Positions 10,685 to 23,325 are shown, counted from the first letter of the stretch. The stretch: 64,000 nt of DNA from Sordaria brevicollis (GCA_033439795.1 JAUTDP010000007.1:682001-746000), one strand, 5' to 3'. The notes: generated by a model from the letters alone, not told the origin. Translations and numbers: made by a program.

Positions 10685-12696
10685 TGTGAATATGGACTCG
10701 AGCAGGGCCGTGCTGAGTGTTCGGGTGCGTGAAGGAGATGTCTTGGTCTATTATGTCGGCTGCTGTCGAGACGGCTCGAAAGGTGGGTGGAAACTCTCAA
10801 TTGTGACGGGCAGCGTGGAGAAAGAGAACAAAGGCAAAGAAGAATCAGAAGACTGGAAGTTATCAGGTGTGGGCGACGACTTTGTTGCGCCCAAACAATG
10901 CGTTTGAGAGGCTCGATGAGAGGCAGATGAGAAGCCGTGACCCCAGAATAATGCAAACAAAGAAAATGACGACGACGTTGACCAGTCAAACGACGAACGG
11001 GACAAAAAAGGTTCGAGAAAGAGAAGAGTGAGGCAAACGGGAGAGGAGGAGTCAGGAACCGCTTGGTTTAGGTATCTTGGGTATATCTCTCCCTCAGGCT
11101 CACGTCGTGGATAGATGACTGACACATGGACAAGCAGGCATGTGTTTGATTGAACTGCAAAGAAAAAAAATCTTTGCAGAAAGCAACAGAACACGCATCA
11201 TCTGGCCCAATGGATTGGACCAGCGCAACGCCCTCCTTGAATGGGTCCCTGGCGCTATCCAACATTCCAAGGAACCACGGGCGCGAATGGGTGAGTCTTG
11301 GAAGCTCGAAAAGACTTCCCGTCAACGGCACCACGCAGATTGGCATATGCGGCCCTGGCTATCTGCAACCCCGGGATGGGCATGGTTACGGTCATGGCCA
11401 TGGCTGCGGGAGTCGAGCGATGGAGCGACGACGGGGCGGTGATGGGGCCATGGTGGTCAGTCACCGTCTCTTTCATTGTCAGCCTGGTTACGTGGTTAGT
11501 CAACGGATTTGATTTTGAAATATGAGAGTGAAAGTGTGACCGGGCAATGAATGGCATTGTTCAGGGCCTTTCTAGTGTCCCGACCCAGAGCCCAGACTGC
11601 GCTAGATAAAGGTGTGGATCAGGGCAGTGTAAAAGGGTCTCAAAGCGCTTGGGTTCTGAGCAATTGCTTGGTTGACGTGAAGCGCCGACAACATGGCGAT
11701 GATTGATGAGTGGACGATTGAGTGGCAGATGGGAATTGTTGGCTTGTTTGGAGTTGTCAAGTTCAAGATGACAAGACGCAGCTTGGTTGGCCCACAATGA
11801 TTTTCCCGTCCGCGCCTATGTTACGCTAAGCAGGGGCCCCACTGTTAGGTTCATGTCAGGGGTCACCAGATCTCCACTGAGCAGTCACTGAAAATAGAGG
11901 CGGCGACTAACCCGACAAAGGCCTAGCGCCCGATCGCCAAGCGCCGGATGCCGGCTTAAGCACGGGGCCGAACAGTTGCTGTGCACGGACCACACCGGAC
12001 TCATACCGGGCTAAGGACGGGAGGGACACTGACTTTATTTCTCCGATTCCGTCGTGTAGGTATATTCCCGTTGATATGGATCGGGAGTCAACGGAGCATC
12101 AAACCATCCGGCGCGGTATGGAACCATATAAAAAAGTGTCCGATAGTCACACTACGTCTGCACGTAATCCAGTGTCACACACTGATATTGCACGAGCGTA
12201 TCTCGAGTCCGCCTCCCCTCAGTTTGATGGCGCAAACTCAAGCACCATTCCATCAAGAAGTTCAAGACTTGATAATTATACCAAGCCATGAGGCTTGATC
12301 TGGCGGCCGCTTGAATATGCACGCTATCACTTCTTTTCGATATTTCAGAGACGATGAACGTCCAAACACCGAAAAATCATAACGCCGAAGGGTCATATTA
12401 TCTCACGCTACAACAGCAATGATTACCAATGCCGCTGGTTTGTCATCAACTCACTCATTTGCAATGCCATCAGTATCTTCAACTGATTTTGTACACTGAT
12501 CACGACATCAGGGCTTTCAAGATATCATGACAATTCCGCGCGGGGTTGAAGATGGTTGATGACGATGGCAAAGTATAAAAGCTCACAGTCGCCGTCGTCG
12601 AAATGGGAATGAAATGAGATGTTGAACAATCATCATTACTCGAGCTTTAACCAGGACTGAGTCACCTTCCCAATCTGCCCTAATATCTTTCAAAGT
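10685..12696. promoter_or_regulatory. Divergent intergenic region between membrane protein and reductase genes
   Basis: These 2 kb separate two divergently transcribed genes and so should hold both promoters and leaders. No frame in it is supportable. The longest ones near 11,140-11,560 overlap on both strands and translate to His/Gly/Met-rich low-complexity sequence. A TATAAAA-like element lies at about 12,573-12,582, some 115 bp before the reductase ATG. I recognise no specific operator. Confidence 0.4.
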
Positions 12697-14022
12697 ATGG
12701 CCAAAACAATCCTCATCACCGGCTCTAACCGCGGTCTCGGCCGCATCTTCCTCTCCCACTACCTCCTCCGACCCGACTACACCGTCATTGCCGCTGTCCG
12801 TAACCCTTCCCATCCAACTTCTCAGTCCCTCTCGACGCTCCCCGTCCACCCCTCCGGCACGACCCGCTTGATCATCGTCAAGCTCGACCTGAACGAGCGC
12901 ACCGACCCTTCGGCCGCTGTCAAGGAGCTCTCTGAAAAACACGGCATCAATGAGATTGACGTGGTCGTCGCCAATGCCTCGACGGCCTACATCTGGCCCA
13001 AAGTCAGGGATGCTGCGGTGGAAGATATCAAGGGGCACATGGAGACGAACGTGTATGGGTTTGTGGAATTGGTGAAGGCTTTCTTGCCTGTTTTGGAGAA
13101 GACAGCTTCCAAGAAGAAGGAGAACGGAGGGGAGGATAAAGAGGTTGTTTGGGTCACGATTGGAAGCGGAGGAGGGTTTTTGAACGTGAGTAGCTTTCTT
13201 TTGCCGTTCCTTTCCGGCACCTGTCTATCCCCAGGCATCAGGCATCAAGCACCAATGGGTATATGTATTGGGTCTTTCACCCCATCTTTCACCAAACACC
13301 TATGGGACACTCATGGTCAAGCGGTTCAGCGCAGCGCACGTTTCTCAATCAAGCGGGCCAGGCTCACAAGGCCTCGCCCGTTCGATTCACGACCACGGCA
13401 TCCTTTTCTTTCCAAAAGTGAGAGGGAGAGTGCCGTGGTCACCCCCCGCCGCCTCCCCCGGGGGAGCCTGGTTCTCCCCCAGTGCGCTGCGCTCAACCGC
13501 TTGACACAATCCCATCTTCTTTTTTTTGGCCCTTTTTCTTTCATCCTTCATTTTCGTGGCCGTATTGAGCTGGAGAGGAATGGAGACTTTTCGAACCTGA
13601 ACGTTCATTGCTGACTGTCGCATATTACAGGACCCTCAAGCTGCTGCCTTCCCGAACGCAGCCTACGGCCTCACAAAAGCAGCTCAGCACTACTTGACCG
13701 GGAAACTGCACCCCGAGGAGCCGTGGTTGACTTCTTTCTCTCTTGACCCTGGGTAAGCCGCTTCATCCGCTTATTTTATCCTCGCGACCTTACTTCCAGG
13801 TTCCTGAGCACCCGACAGACGCCGGCTAACACAGAAATCATCGAAAATAGCTGGGTCAAGACCGACATGGGCAACGCTGGAGCGCGCGCTTTCGGCCTCG
13901 AGGAGGCTACGGGTGATCCGGAGGAGAGTGTCAAGGGTATGGTGAAGGTTATTGACGCTGCTACGAGAGAAACGCATAGCGGGAAGATGTGGTTGGCTGA
14001 GGGGAAGACTGTTTTGTTTTGA
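12697..14022 (+). CDS. Short-chain dehydrogenase/reductase (SDR), NAD(P)-dependent
   Basis: Exons are 12697-13185, 13631-13752 and 13851-14022, which join in frame to 260 residues, the normal length of a classical SDR. The Rossmann motif TGSNRGLG is at residues 8-15, the structural NAS at 93-95, a probable catalytic Ser in TIGSGGG just before the first splice, and YGLTK at 175-179 supplies the Tyr and Lys of the active site. A PGWVKTDMG block follows, typical of the family near the substrate loop. Sequence style is close to the fungal C-factor-like and norsolorinic-acid-ketoreductase-like SDRs, but the substrate cannot be assigned and no biosynthetic cluster surrounds it. Intron 1 is unusually long (445 nt) and almost entirely open in frame with exon 1, so an unspliced reading would give a 305-residue protein lacking YxxxK. 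Splicing restores the complete fold, so the three-exon model is preferred. Confidence 0.88.
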
Positions 14023-17000
14023 TGCTTTGATGGCTGATGAAGGGGAGGGGGGAGGTAAAGTTAATTCCAAGTGCTGGTTTGTATGCTTTCTTTTCTATAT
14101 ACATCCTTCTGGGAAGACGGGCTTGGTATGGGGAGGTTTTTCAATAACACTCTAGTGTTGGGAGAAGTTCGTAATGTCATTCTTCATAATTGATTCTTCA
14201 AATTCCGGCCATCCCTTCATGATGCCCATAGAGAATTGAATATGTGACTTTGAGTACAGGCGACGGTGCAGGTGTTCAGAGTCGTTAGCTAAACTGATTT
14301 AGCTCCTTGACCTTTCTTTATCCCCCAGTGGACACTGGTCTGCTGTAGAATTTATCGTAGAACACTTCTCATTGTCTTTAAAACATCTTGAGGACCAAGG
14401 AAGGATAACTCAACGAGCATCGATCATCGATGGACACATCTTCTTTCTACACTTGGAACTTCGCGGAGGTCGTCTTCCATATTGCCGTTTACTTTGTTGG
14501 TGTTTGACATTCAACAATTCTCATCGCTAGATGATAACGGCAACGCCCACATAATAGATATTTCATCAGATGACATCTCAGACAATCTTGAATCAATCCC
14601 AACTTAAGCGCCCTCATGATACGGCCCCCAAGTTGATATAGTATATCTGCAACGACCCGCCTACAATTTCCCACATATCTTGAAGCGCGCGCTTAATCCT
14701 AGACGATGCGGATTACCGCCAAAGAGGCCTCCTGCTCCTGATGAGGCTCGTTCGGCACTCTTTCACATGACACTTCCTCCATCCATCGTTTTCCAGAATA
14801 TCCACAATCGGTCTCACTTTTCGGTTGCTTGTTCCGAAACCGAAGGAGAAGAAGCGGTCTCGAGAATGGGTCGGCCGCACTCCGCCACGGCCGCGACCCG
14901 AATTGTTGGGAGAGTTGAGGCTGTGTACGTTTTGAGAATCTTTGACGTCGTATAAGTGGATGGATTGCCCTAAGCGTTGCTGGACGTGCCCCTATTCGCA
15001 GGTTTTTAGCACGAAGTCGCCCCACAGCAGTTGACCGAAGTGGTCAAAGGGAGGGAGAGTGGCCATTCAGTGGCCAGAGGCGATGCGGCCTCTATACCTA
15101 ACCACTGCGATAGCGAATGGAAGCTATTCACAACCCGAAAGCGACGAAGCGATCAAGGCTGAGTTGAAGCATCGACTCCACGGTTTCTTTCCAGAATAGG
15201 CGTAGATGGAGGTAATCCCAACGAGCCTCACTCAAACGCTGGAGCTGGACAAGAGTAGAGTCGATCGATGACATGTCATCGTCGCCTCAAGCTTCTTGAA
15301 ACATCGTCAATTGTCTTGGTCAAGTCAGTCGACCTAAACAACGGACCGCCCGCTGCGCCTCTACTTCCAAGCTGAACATCAAGCGATGTTCAATCTTGAC
15401 TAACCAATCTCTTGGGTGAAGTTCAGCAGCGACACACTTCTGAGGCGCGGATACCAAACGGCAAAGGAACGGGAACCGTACCACTTGCAGACGTGATCGC
15501 CGGCAATGTATGTATGGTATGACCGCCGCCATGCTTTCTCTACCGTGCGTGCCAACGCCGTTCCTAGACCAGATTTGGCCTTACTGGTGACTAGTTTCGT
15601 GTGGTTTGGGACTTTTGAGGCTGCAAGTGATAGATGTCCCTCTCGACAGGTTTGGAACTTTCATCCAGGAGGAAGAATGGTAGATAGGAAGAGGATCGGT
15701 CATATCAATGGAAATCTGGTAGCGAGATGCTCAGCCCGTCCTGCTTTGCCATGTTATGTTGTATGGCATCGTCCTATATCGTCAGTTAGCTGACCGGTAG
15801 ACCATCTCGCTTGAAGGGTAAAAGCGGGATGGATATTGAAACTGCTCTAGCATGCGTTGTTTCCGTGCCGCGTTGACGGGCGGATAGGGACGGGCACAGC
15901 GGGAGGCGCATATCCAGGGCTTTTTCATGATCGGGATTAGTTGTTGATGGCCAATCCACACGGATGACTATGCGTGTAGCTATTGTATCGCCAGCCAAGG
16001 TCCGAATGGGAACGATCAGGTCTTGTGGTGCAAATTCCACACAAGATTGATAATAATTATACAACTCTTCACGATCTTTGTTCGCAGCGAGCACATAGCC
16101 ATGATCAAACCAACCCTTCCAAACACTTTGGTGAGACGAGCGGCACAGACAGAACATTCATCTCGCCAACTCTAATCCTCCATCAGCGCGCCTGGGCCGG
16201 GCAGTCTGGAGCAGAGGAGGATAACCAAATGGGCAAAAGGTGCGAAGACGGCACAGCAGAATCTGCACCTCTCGCAAGACAACCTTCGTTCCTTCCCGCC
16301 CTCCTGCCTGCGAACTGCAGGTGCACCTCGACGGCACAGCACACTGCACTTTTTAAGCGCCAAGACGTGCAGAAAGAGCAGGAAGGGCAGGAAGTTTTGA
16401 AACGAAACAGCTGTTTGGAAGGTCCGTTCAACCTGTGGTGAGATGCACCTTCCCCACGATGTCCAAAGTTCGTGGTTATGCTTTGCGGTTGTGGGAAAGA
16501 AGGATGCACACCAATTTACCCCACCTACCATAACTTCTGGGAAGGGTGCGCTCAGATGATCTTACCTTATGCTTCGTTGCTTCTTTTTTTTTTCTTGTTT
16601 ATTTAATGGCGTCGACCGGTGAAGATAGGTGGGTGTTCGTAAGCGGGGGTTGTTGAATGGGTTGAGGTCGAGGATGGCTGGGCTGGTTGCAGTACCCCAA
16701 GCCCAAGAAATATTTTCCTTACCTTTTCTCTATTTCTCCTCAGCATTATCGTGAAAGAAAGTCTAGAAGATGTACTAGTGACGACTACTGCGTAGAAGCT
16801 TTTCGCGCTCTGACAATGGGGGAACATTGAAAATACTGATGGGTAGGTAACATCGTCCTCTTTCTCTCAGCCCATGATCAAATGTCTTCACATGCCTTCT
16901 TCCATGCGGCCGCCGTTTTGTAAGGGTCAATACAACGATGATATCGTCGCTCGTTGACCTCGGGGAATAAGATCAGTGATCAGATATAGGCTAAACCCTA

Positions 17001-18514
17001 GGAACCACATATCTTCCCTCACCGGATTGCTTAATAAAAGAAAGCGTTAAGTTACCTTCGGGAACTTTTTTCTTGTTCTCGATGGACATTTTGTCCGGCT
17101 TGGCTTGCTGGTCTTTGTCTTGTTCATCGAACCTTTTCCTGAGGCGGGAAATGTTACGACTATAGGCAACCCCCACTTAAGAAGAAGCAATTGCAACACA
17201 TCCTGCCATCAAGGTACACACACCATCAGACCGTTCTGGAGGAAAAGACAACCATCCATGTAAGCAATGATGTTGCATTCATGTTTATTGCGCGCCTTTT
17301 TCTTCTCTTCCCTCCTGCGTCTCTTGTCGAGTGTTGCGAATAAACGAAACAGATCCAGAATAGTGATGGAATTGGTCATTTGGAGAAGGGTGAGATGCAC
17401 AAAAAGAGAAGGTCTCATCCGGGCAAAGACAATACTCGAGAGTTGTTTGTGTTGTGTTGCATATGGTGGGTGCTTGTGTCTTCTTGTTAGTAGAGTTTTG
17501 CTTTTTATCAGTCAGTTTGAAGATTGAAAGAGCCAAGAGGCAAAACTATTCCACAAAGCAGCGGACCAAAGTTTTTGAGGAAAGAGGGGAAAGTTCAATT
17601 GACGAACAGCTTGACAAAGCAGGGATGGAAGGGTAAGGTAATATCGCTCACTCATTTACACAAATTTTCCCGTCGTTCGATTAGCTGAAGTGGGAATGAG
17701 TGGTATTGTTGCTGAGCACAGTAAGCTGTGATGGATAGGAATGGAAGGGTGATGAGATTCACCGGTCACAACAAATGCCTGGGCACCCCAGACCAAGCCT
17801 CTTTTCAGATCATGTTCACAAAAGCATTGCAATGGCACAGAGCGGAGCAATTAAGAGCGAGTGTAGTGATTCTTTAACTTTCAATTGATTTGATTTGATT
17901 TCCATCTGTCCTATTTCCTTCACAGGGTATAATCCTTCGTACCTAGTTTCCAAAAACCCATAACAAGCCCAGCTTTACATGATGCGCGTTTTCCTCCTCC
18001 TTCTCTTCATGGTATTCCGTCCCGGTCAGCCGTGTGGGTAATGCTACCGTCCGCCCGCCCGCCCCGCCGCCGCCGGTAAAAACTCCATTGTGATATGCAA
18101 AAAACAAATTCCAAATGCCTCCCTAAAAGTGATTTCCATCCTAAGAGTGGAAAAAGAAAGAAGAAAAAGTGTCCAAATTGGGTGGAAGGCCGTAAAATGC
18201 CCATTGTATAACTCAATTGCAACGTCCAGTCCAAAAGGTTTGCAAAAGTGCCAATGGGGGCCATTGCCCTTCCAACCCGTCCTCGCTGATCTGATCTGCT
18301 ATCCCCTCCTATCCAGTAGTATGTCGTCGTCGTAAAAGTGGTCCTTTTCCTATCTCTCTGTGGTCTCAATTGCCTCGCGGCAACGTCTAAAAGAGACTCT
18401 TTTTGAGCTCTTGTGTTTGAAAATTGGGTATAAGAAATTGAAGAGGGCCAAATCCAGCCACCTTGAACAGCTTGCAAGCATATCGCATGTAGATTTGAGT
18501 AAAGCCAGTTACTT
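14023..18514. other. Convergent intergenic region, 4.5 kb
   Basis: This lies between the 3' ends of the reductase gene (+) and the Zn2Cys6 regulator gene (-). I see no supportable coding frame. Candidate frames reach about 150 codons (near 15,983-16,441), are mirrored on the other strand and lack domain signatures. The last 500 bases are probably the regulator's 3' UTR. Base composition is normal. Confidence 0.45.
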
Positions 18515-20711
18515 TTAGATGAGCAAGTAATCCCATCCCTTGATCTGCATGACGTCCCGCCAGCGGACATAGTGTATGTTGTTGGCTTGCTGCTGTTGTT
18601 GTGGGGCCCCAGAAGAAGAAGAAGATGAGGAAGTGCCGGCTGCCGCCGCTGCTGCGGCAAGGACCGCCTCGTACTGCATCCAGACCTCGCGAAGGAGGAC
18701 GGTCATGCGGCCGAAGCTGCCCGAGTGGGCAAGGTCGCCGAGCTGAGCGACGCGATCCTCGAAGAAGGCGCGGAAAGAAGAACCGGACACGCTGACGGAT
18801 CCACCCATCAGGTAGACCCAGGTGAGGGAGCGGTCGTATCCGTTGACGCCGGCGGGAATCAGCTGGAGGACGGCGGTGAGCTTCTCAACGAGACCCATGC
18901 AGCTGGGCTGGGCGGGGTAGAATCCCGGGACAAGGCTGCAGAGGTAGATGCGAGCGGCAAGACGGAAGGCGGCGGTGATGTTCTTGCTCAGCTGCTTGGG
19001 GCTCAAGGTGCCATTGGCGTTGTAGGGTTCGACGAGCGCCTCTTCGTTGTGCTCAGTGTTGCTAATCTCGTCGCCGAGGCCACGGACGTGCTGGCAAAGG
19101 GTGATGTCGTCCATGCCTTGGTTCTTGAGTGACTCCAGGCAGGCAATCTCGGAGATGAGATACATGACACGATCCTCGCAACCCATCAGCTCGCGAAGGC
19201 CGAGCGAGTGGTTGTCAGGCGAAAGATGCTTGTGGCGGTAGGTGTGCGCGAACAAGGGGGAGCTACCCAGCATCGTGGCACCCAGAATGTCAATCCAAGA
19301 AGTGAGGGTCATGTTGAAAGGTGTATGAGCCAGTGGCTTGGTAGCGTTCTCAACAAGCCCGGCAAGGTTGAGCTTCTGAACGAGCGATACTACCGCTTGG
19401 AAATGCTGGTGCCAGGGAATATCAGGAAGAGTATCCTCCGGACGGCCAACGATGCACTGGAAGAAGATCAAGCCAAGAGTAGCATCGAGAATTGGCTGAT
19501 GGTTCTCGTCGAGATTGAGCGCCTCGCAAAGCCAGGTAATGGTGGCATAGCGGTGACGCATGATGTCGTTGTCAATCTCCTCGCTCTGGATACCCGTCGT
19601 AGACTTGAAGTGTTGCGCCGCAATGCTCAAGCAGCAGTGCAGGTATCCCTTGTTGTTGGCCAATGATGGAAGAACAAGCTCGGAGCTGATTGATCCGTGC
19701 TGGTTAGACTCCAGAATTGGGAAGATGGTCGGAAGAACGTGTTGGACGAAGTGATCAAAGAGCTTCTGATCACCCTCATCCAGCTCGACTGCCACTTGCT
19801 CAGAAGCCATTGCTGGATCGCAGGCAAAGTCGAAGAAGTTCGCATTAAAGGTTTCCTCCGTCAACGACTCTCTCCGCTCCGAGAAAACCTGCTCGGTCCA
19901 TTCACCTTCCAGAGGGAATGACGGGAGAATTGTGCCCGGAGGCGGCGGTGTTTGGTATGTGCTGAAGGTTGATACTGTCGATTCACGAAGAGTCGGGACA
20001 TCGTTGATGAATATTTGGCGCTCGGTCTTCATATCGATCTCATAAGGAGAGAATGGAGGGAAGATGAACTCCCCATTGACGTTTATCTGTGGTGTCGCAA
20101 ATGGTGTTGCGAAATCGTGGACGTTCTGGGGGCTGTTGAAGCTGAAGCCAAAGTGCGAGTCGATCGAGGCGGACCTGTTGCGATCAAGCGGGTCCGAAAA
20201 GGTCGCTGATGTCGGGAGCGAGTGCGTGAGTCCGGGCGGGGTGTTGATCGAAGTCTGAATGGTGTGCGACGACTTCTCCGAGAGCTTCTTCCTCTTGATG
20301 ATCATCTTGATGTCGTCCTTGTGCTGCCTCCGCATATCATTGTTGCTCCACCACATTGGCCTCTTGTATTCGCATTGAAGCCCGAGATGCTTGCAAGCCG
20401 TGCACATGGGCGAGCCCTCATCGCACTTCTTCCTCCTCAACCTGCATGTGTAACATCCTTCACGTCTTCAAGTCAGCTTTCCCGGCCCAGCATTTGTCGA
20501 AGAGATATGCGTGTGTAAGTGATAAGATAGCAATAGCAAAAAGCGGAAACCAACCTGTCCTTGAACGGCGATGCATCTGTGTCTTTTGCTTGGGCGCGGC
20601 ATTGTTGCCAGCCTTTGCGGCCGCCTTAGTCTTGGTTGTCGTTGTGGTCGTCATGTTGACTGAGGATGTCTTCGTGATGTCTCCGTGGTGGTTGGGGGGC
20701 CGTGTTGACAT
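18515..20711 (-). CDS. Zn2Cys6 (C6) fungal transcription factor with C-terminal fungal-specific regulatory domain
   Basis: Exons on the minus strand are 20711-20555 and 20457-18515, joined across a 97-nt intron to give 699 residues. The intron sits inside the zinc cluster: joining completes the CYTC start. The six cysteines are at residues 54, 57, 64, 71, 74 and 81 (CYTCRLRRKKCDEGSPMC then TACKHLGLQC), an exact binuclear-cluster spacing. A basic linker with MIIKRKK follows. The middle and C-terminal parts (DQKLFDHFVQHVLP, YLHCCLSIAAQHF and later helices) resemble the Fungal_trans_2 type of regulatory domain found in UGA3- and ACR-2-like regulators. Near the end are Ala, Ser and Gln runs. It should be a nuclear DNA-binding regulator; its target genes cannot be told. 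The start chosen is the first true ATG in the exon. The frame reads further upstream only through a non-ATG codon at 20,771. Confidence 0.9.
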
Positions 20712-21793
20712 TTGTACCCTTCTTGTATGGGAAGTACCTCTTTTAGGTGAGTTATGGAGCACAGAAAGCACCAGGGCCCAGGGGGTTGTGGGGGGTGCTA
20801 GCGGAGAGGGGGTGGTCGGGACCAGGGGTGGTAGGTAGGCTTCAGCTAGGCCGAGGAAATGGGCAGGGCCTCTTTCTATCCTCTCGCTCTTGTCGGTCCA
20901 GAAGGTCCCAGGGGCAAATCGCTAGGGGGCTTATACCAAAAAGCCCTCTCTTGTATCAGATTATTAGATTATTTCGAATCGTCGAATGAATGACTGGATC
21001 GTTGAGCAAGTCCGGCTTGCGTGAGAACTGGGGTTGGAGTTGAACGGGTCGAGTCAAAAAAAGACGTTTGACTGGGTAGCGTGAGGTTGAGTGTAATCAA
21101 AAGAGAGAGGGAAAAGGTTTGTTGACTGGACTGGACTGGACGACACCTGGATCTCACTATCCTTCTCTTCAATTTTGCCTGCAGATGAGAAGAAAAACCA
21201 AATCGGAACCTCGAGAGAGAAGTGGGCAAATTCTTATATCAGGCCCGGTCTATGGGCCAGCGTCGACGTCCGATCGGTGATTGCTCACCTGTTCTATTTT
21301 TGAAAAGCGGGCTAATTAACTGCTTTTCCCGATTTGACCCCCCAGCTGCGTTTAGTTGGTGCCCTACTGTACTGCCGTGGTATCGACGGTGGACGGTGGT
21401 ACCTGAGGGACAACGCTGGCCCATGGCACACAACCACACGCACACAACCTCACAGATACTCACACACAGGGCTGCTGCTGTCCTGCTGCTGTCCTCACGA
21501 GGTTCCGGTTCTTCTTGCTCATTGAACAGGGGAAGCCAGAAAATCCGTATTCTGATTTGTGATGGCGGTCGCCCGGAAGGTCTCACTCGGATGTGGGAGG
21601 GGACCAGGACGACGACCCAACAGGACCCCACCGCTGATGGTATCCAGGCCAGGGGGGATGGAAGGGCAAGGGGTACGGATGAGGGCAAGTGTCGTGTAAC
21701 TAGCGGCGTGCAAGGGTAGCATCAACGCTAGCAAGAGGCAGGGTATGGGTGGAGGTATTGACAAGGTATCTCGTCCAGGGTACGGAGGGCCAT
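20712..21793. promoter_or_regulatory. Upstream region of the C6 regulator
   Basis: This is the promoter and leader side of the transcription factor gene. Several overlapping frames of 150-165 codons occur on both strands near 21,220-21,720, so stop codons are locally scarce, but none has a recognisable motif. No specific control site was recognised. Confidence 0.35.
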
Positions 21794-22705
21794 TCACGGA
21801 AAAAGATGGTCTGCAGGGGAAGGCGAAGAAGCTGTTGAGCAACCAAAAGGGCAGCTCATGCGTGCTCGAGGCCGAACTTGGCCGGGGAAACTCATTGGCA
21901 CGGGGGTCAGCACGAGTGCAGAAAAAGAAGGAAACTCGCTCGCTGTACCGGTGAGATACATGGGTGGAATCCGGGCAAAATGATGGGGAACAACAGCCAA
22001 CAGTTGAGAGACAGGACATGCTTGACTCTCTTTGGCAACTTCCGCCGTGTCTGATATCAAACTAGACAAGGCCAAAGGGTCCGCTGATCGCCAGACCTGT
22101 GACTCTGAATAACTTTTTTTTTGTTGTTGTCGAAGTTGACGAAAAATTGCCATGTATCCGTTGTGAGGGCAGGCTTTCATGTGAAGAGCCAACAGATTCG
22201 CCGCTTGGCCATAGGATAGGGGGCAGCTGAGAGGCTGACGGACAAAAAAGACAATGAACTTGTTCAAGCCGTAGACCAACAGGGTTTGGTTATCAGAGAT
22301 GTGATGGACAGTTGGAAGCGAAGAATGACATGTCCGCAACCGAGAAAAGCGAGCACGAGAATTCGTCGACGCCGGGTGGTATTTGATGGCTGATGGCTGA
22401 CTGACTGGAACAATGCAATGGTTGTTGTCCCGTAAAATGCGCACGCAATACACACCCATCCAGGCCATCCATCCATCTCTGCCGTCTTTTTGCAACCCTA
22501 CCTTTTTGTCGAATGGCTGCATGTGCATTATTCCACCATTACACCAAGTCCATGCCGAATCTTGAGAGAAGACTGTAATCTTTTTCTCTCTGGAGCATTT
22601 CGACAAGGAAACGATTCCCAGGACTGGCATATGGGTTTTTTTGCGTTCGCTCCCGAGTGGTAACACTACCGGATGACGGGACGATGGCGGTCGGCCAGGT
22701 CGCAT
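21794..22705 (-). CDS. Orphan open frame, hypothetical, doubtful
   Basis: This minus-strand frame runs 303 residues from an ATG at 22,705. It is open as far as 22,843, where only a TTG could start it. A frame this long is unlikely by chance at this base composition, which is the only argument for it. Against it, the translation is rich in His, Cys, Arg, Ser and Pro, poor in acidic residues in its last third, and has no recognisable domain, signal peptide or transmembrane helix. Overlapping frames on the same strand are also long, so the region may simply be stop-poor. It could be an exon of an unrecognised gene, an upstream leader of the C6 regulator, or noise. Confidence 0.2.
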   Translation of the reverse strand: MRPGRPPSSRHPVVLPLGSERKKTHMPVLGIVSLSKCSREKKITVFSQDSAWTWCNGGIMHMQPFDKKVGLQKDGRDGWMAWMGVYCVRILRDNNHCIVPVSQPSAIKYHPASTNSRARFSRLRTCHSSLPTVHHISDNQTLLVYGLNKFIVFFVRQPLSCPLSYGQAANLLALHMKACPHNGYMAIFRQLRQQQKKSYSESQVWRSADPLALSSLISDTAEVAKESQACPVSQLLAVVPHHFARIPPMYLTGTASEFPSFSALVLTPVPMSFPGQVRPRARMSCPFGCSTASSPSPADHLFP

Positions 22706-23294
22706 ATTGGCCCGTATCCGGGTCACATAGCAGAGAATGTGGTCCCGGTGATGAGGAAGATGATGATGTCTCTCAACTCTCTCTCTCCTCCCCCAGAAAC
22801 CCCAGACGTGATCCGTGAGGAGCAAATAACCGTCGCATCGCAATTAATTCTCCGTCTCTCACTCTCACCCTCATCCTCGTAACCTCGGTGGACGAGCGTC
22901 GGCTTTCGGGTTGTGGAAGATGCTTGAAGGGATCCATCTCTGGAGCTAGGACTGGTTTTGGTGTTAGGGCATGATGAGAGCCCGTATCACCACCTATCAT
23001 CCACCCATCATGCCGTCGTCGCCGGCCTGCCGAGAGATCACTTGAACAGTTCCAAGACCTGTCGCAAGCATAGGGGCGAGATCGGGCTTTTCAGGAGGAG
23101 CCTCCGGATGGACATTTCTGGCATGTCTGCTCGGTGTCTCGAGAATGTCAAATAAAAGAGCCCGCAAATCATCAGGGTCTGAGGGAGAACGGCCTTGGGA
23201 TTGGCCGCCTCGCTCTCCAGTCGAGAACTGGCGTGGTGTGGGTGTCGTATAACGCGCTTATAAAACTTGGCATCTGGGCGGTGCAAGGCCAGCG
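22706..23294. other. Intergenic region bordering the RIP block
   Basis: Base composition is ordinary, with frequent CA and TG dinucleotides. No supportable gene was seen. The sequence changes sharply in character at about 23,295. Confidence 0.5.
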
Positions 23295-23304
23295 AGCCAT
23301 ACTA

Positions 23305-23325
23305 TATACTACCTAGAGTAGTATA
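23305..23325. repeat. Short inverted repeat at left edge of the RIP block
   Basis: TATACTAC (23305-23312) and GTAGTATA (23318-23325) are perfect 8-bp inverted arms around a 5-base loop. It lies exactly where the base composition changes, so it could be an insertion-site feature or chance. Confidence 0.5.

Noticed and set aside
12697..13614. Single-exon 305-residue reductase reading
   Set aside because: It runs into intron sequence and loses the YxxxK active site. The three-exon model restores the complete SDR fold.
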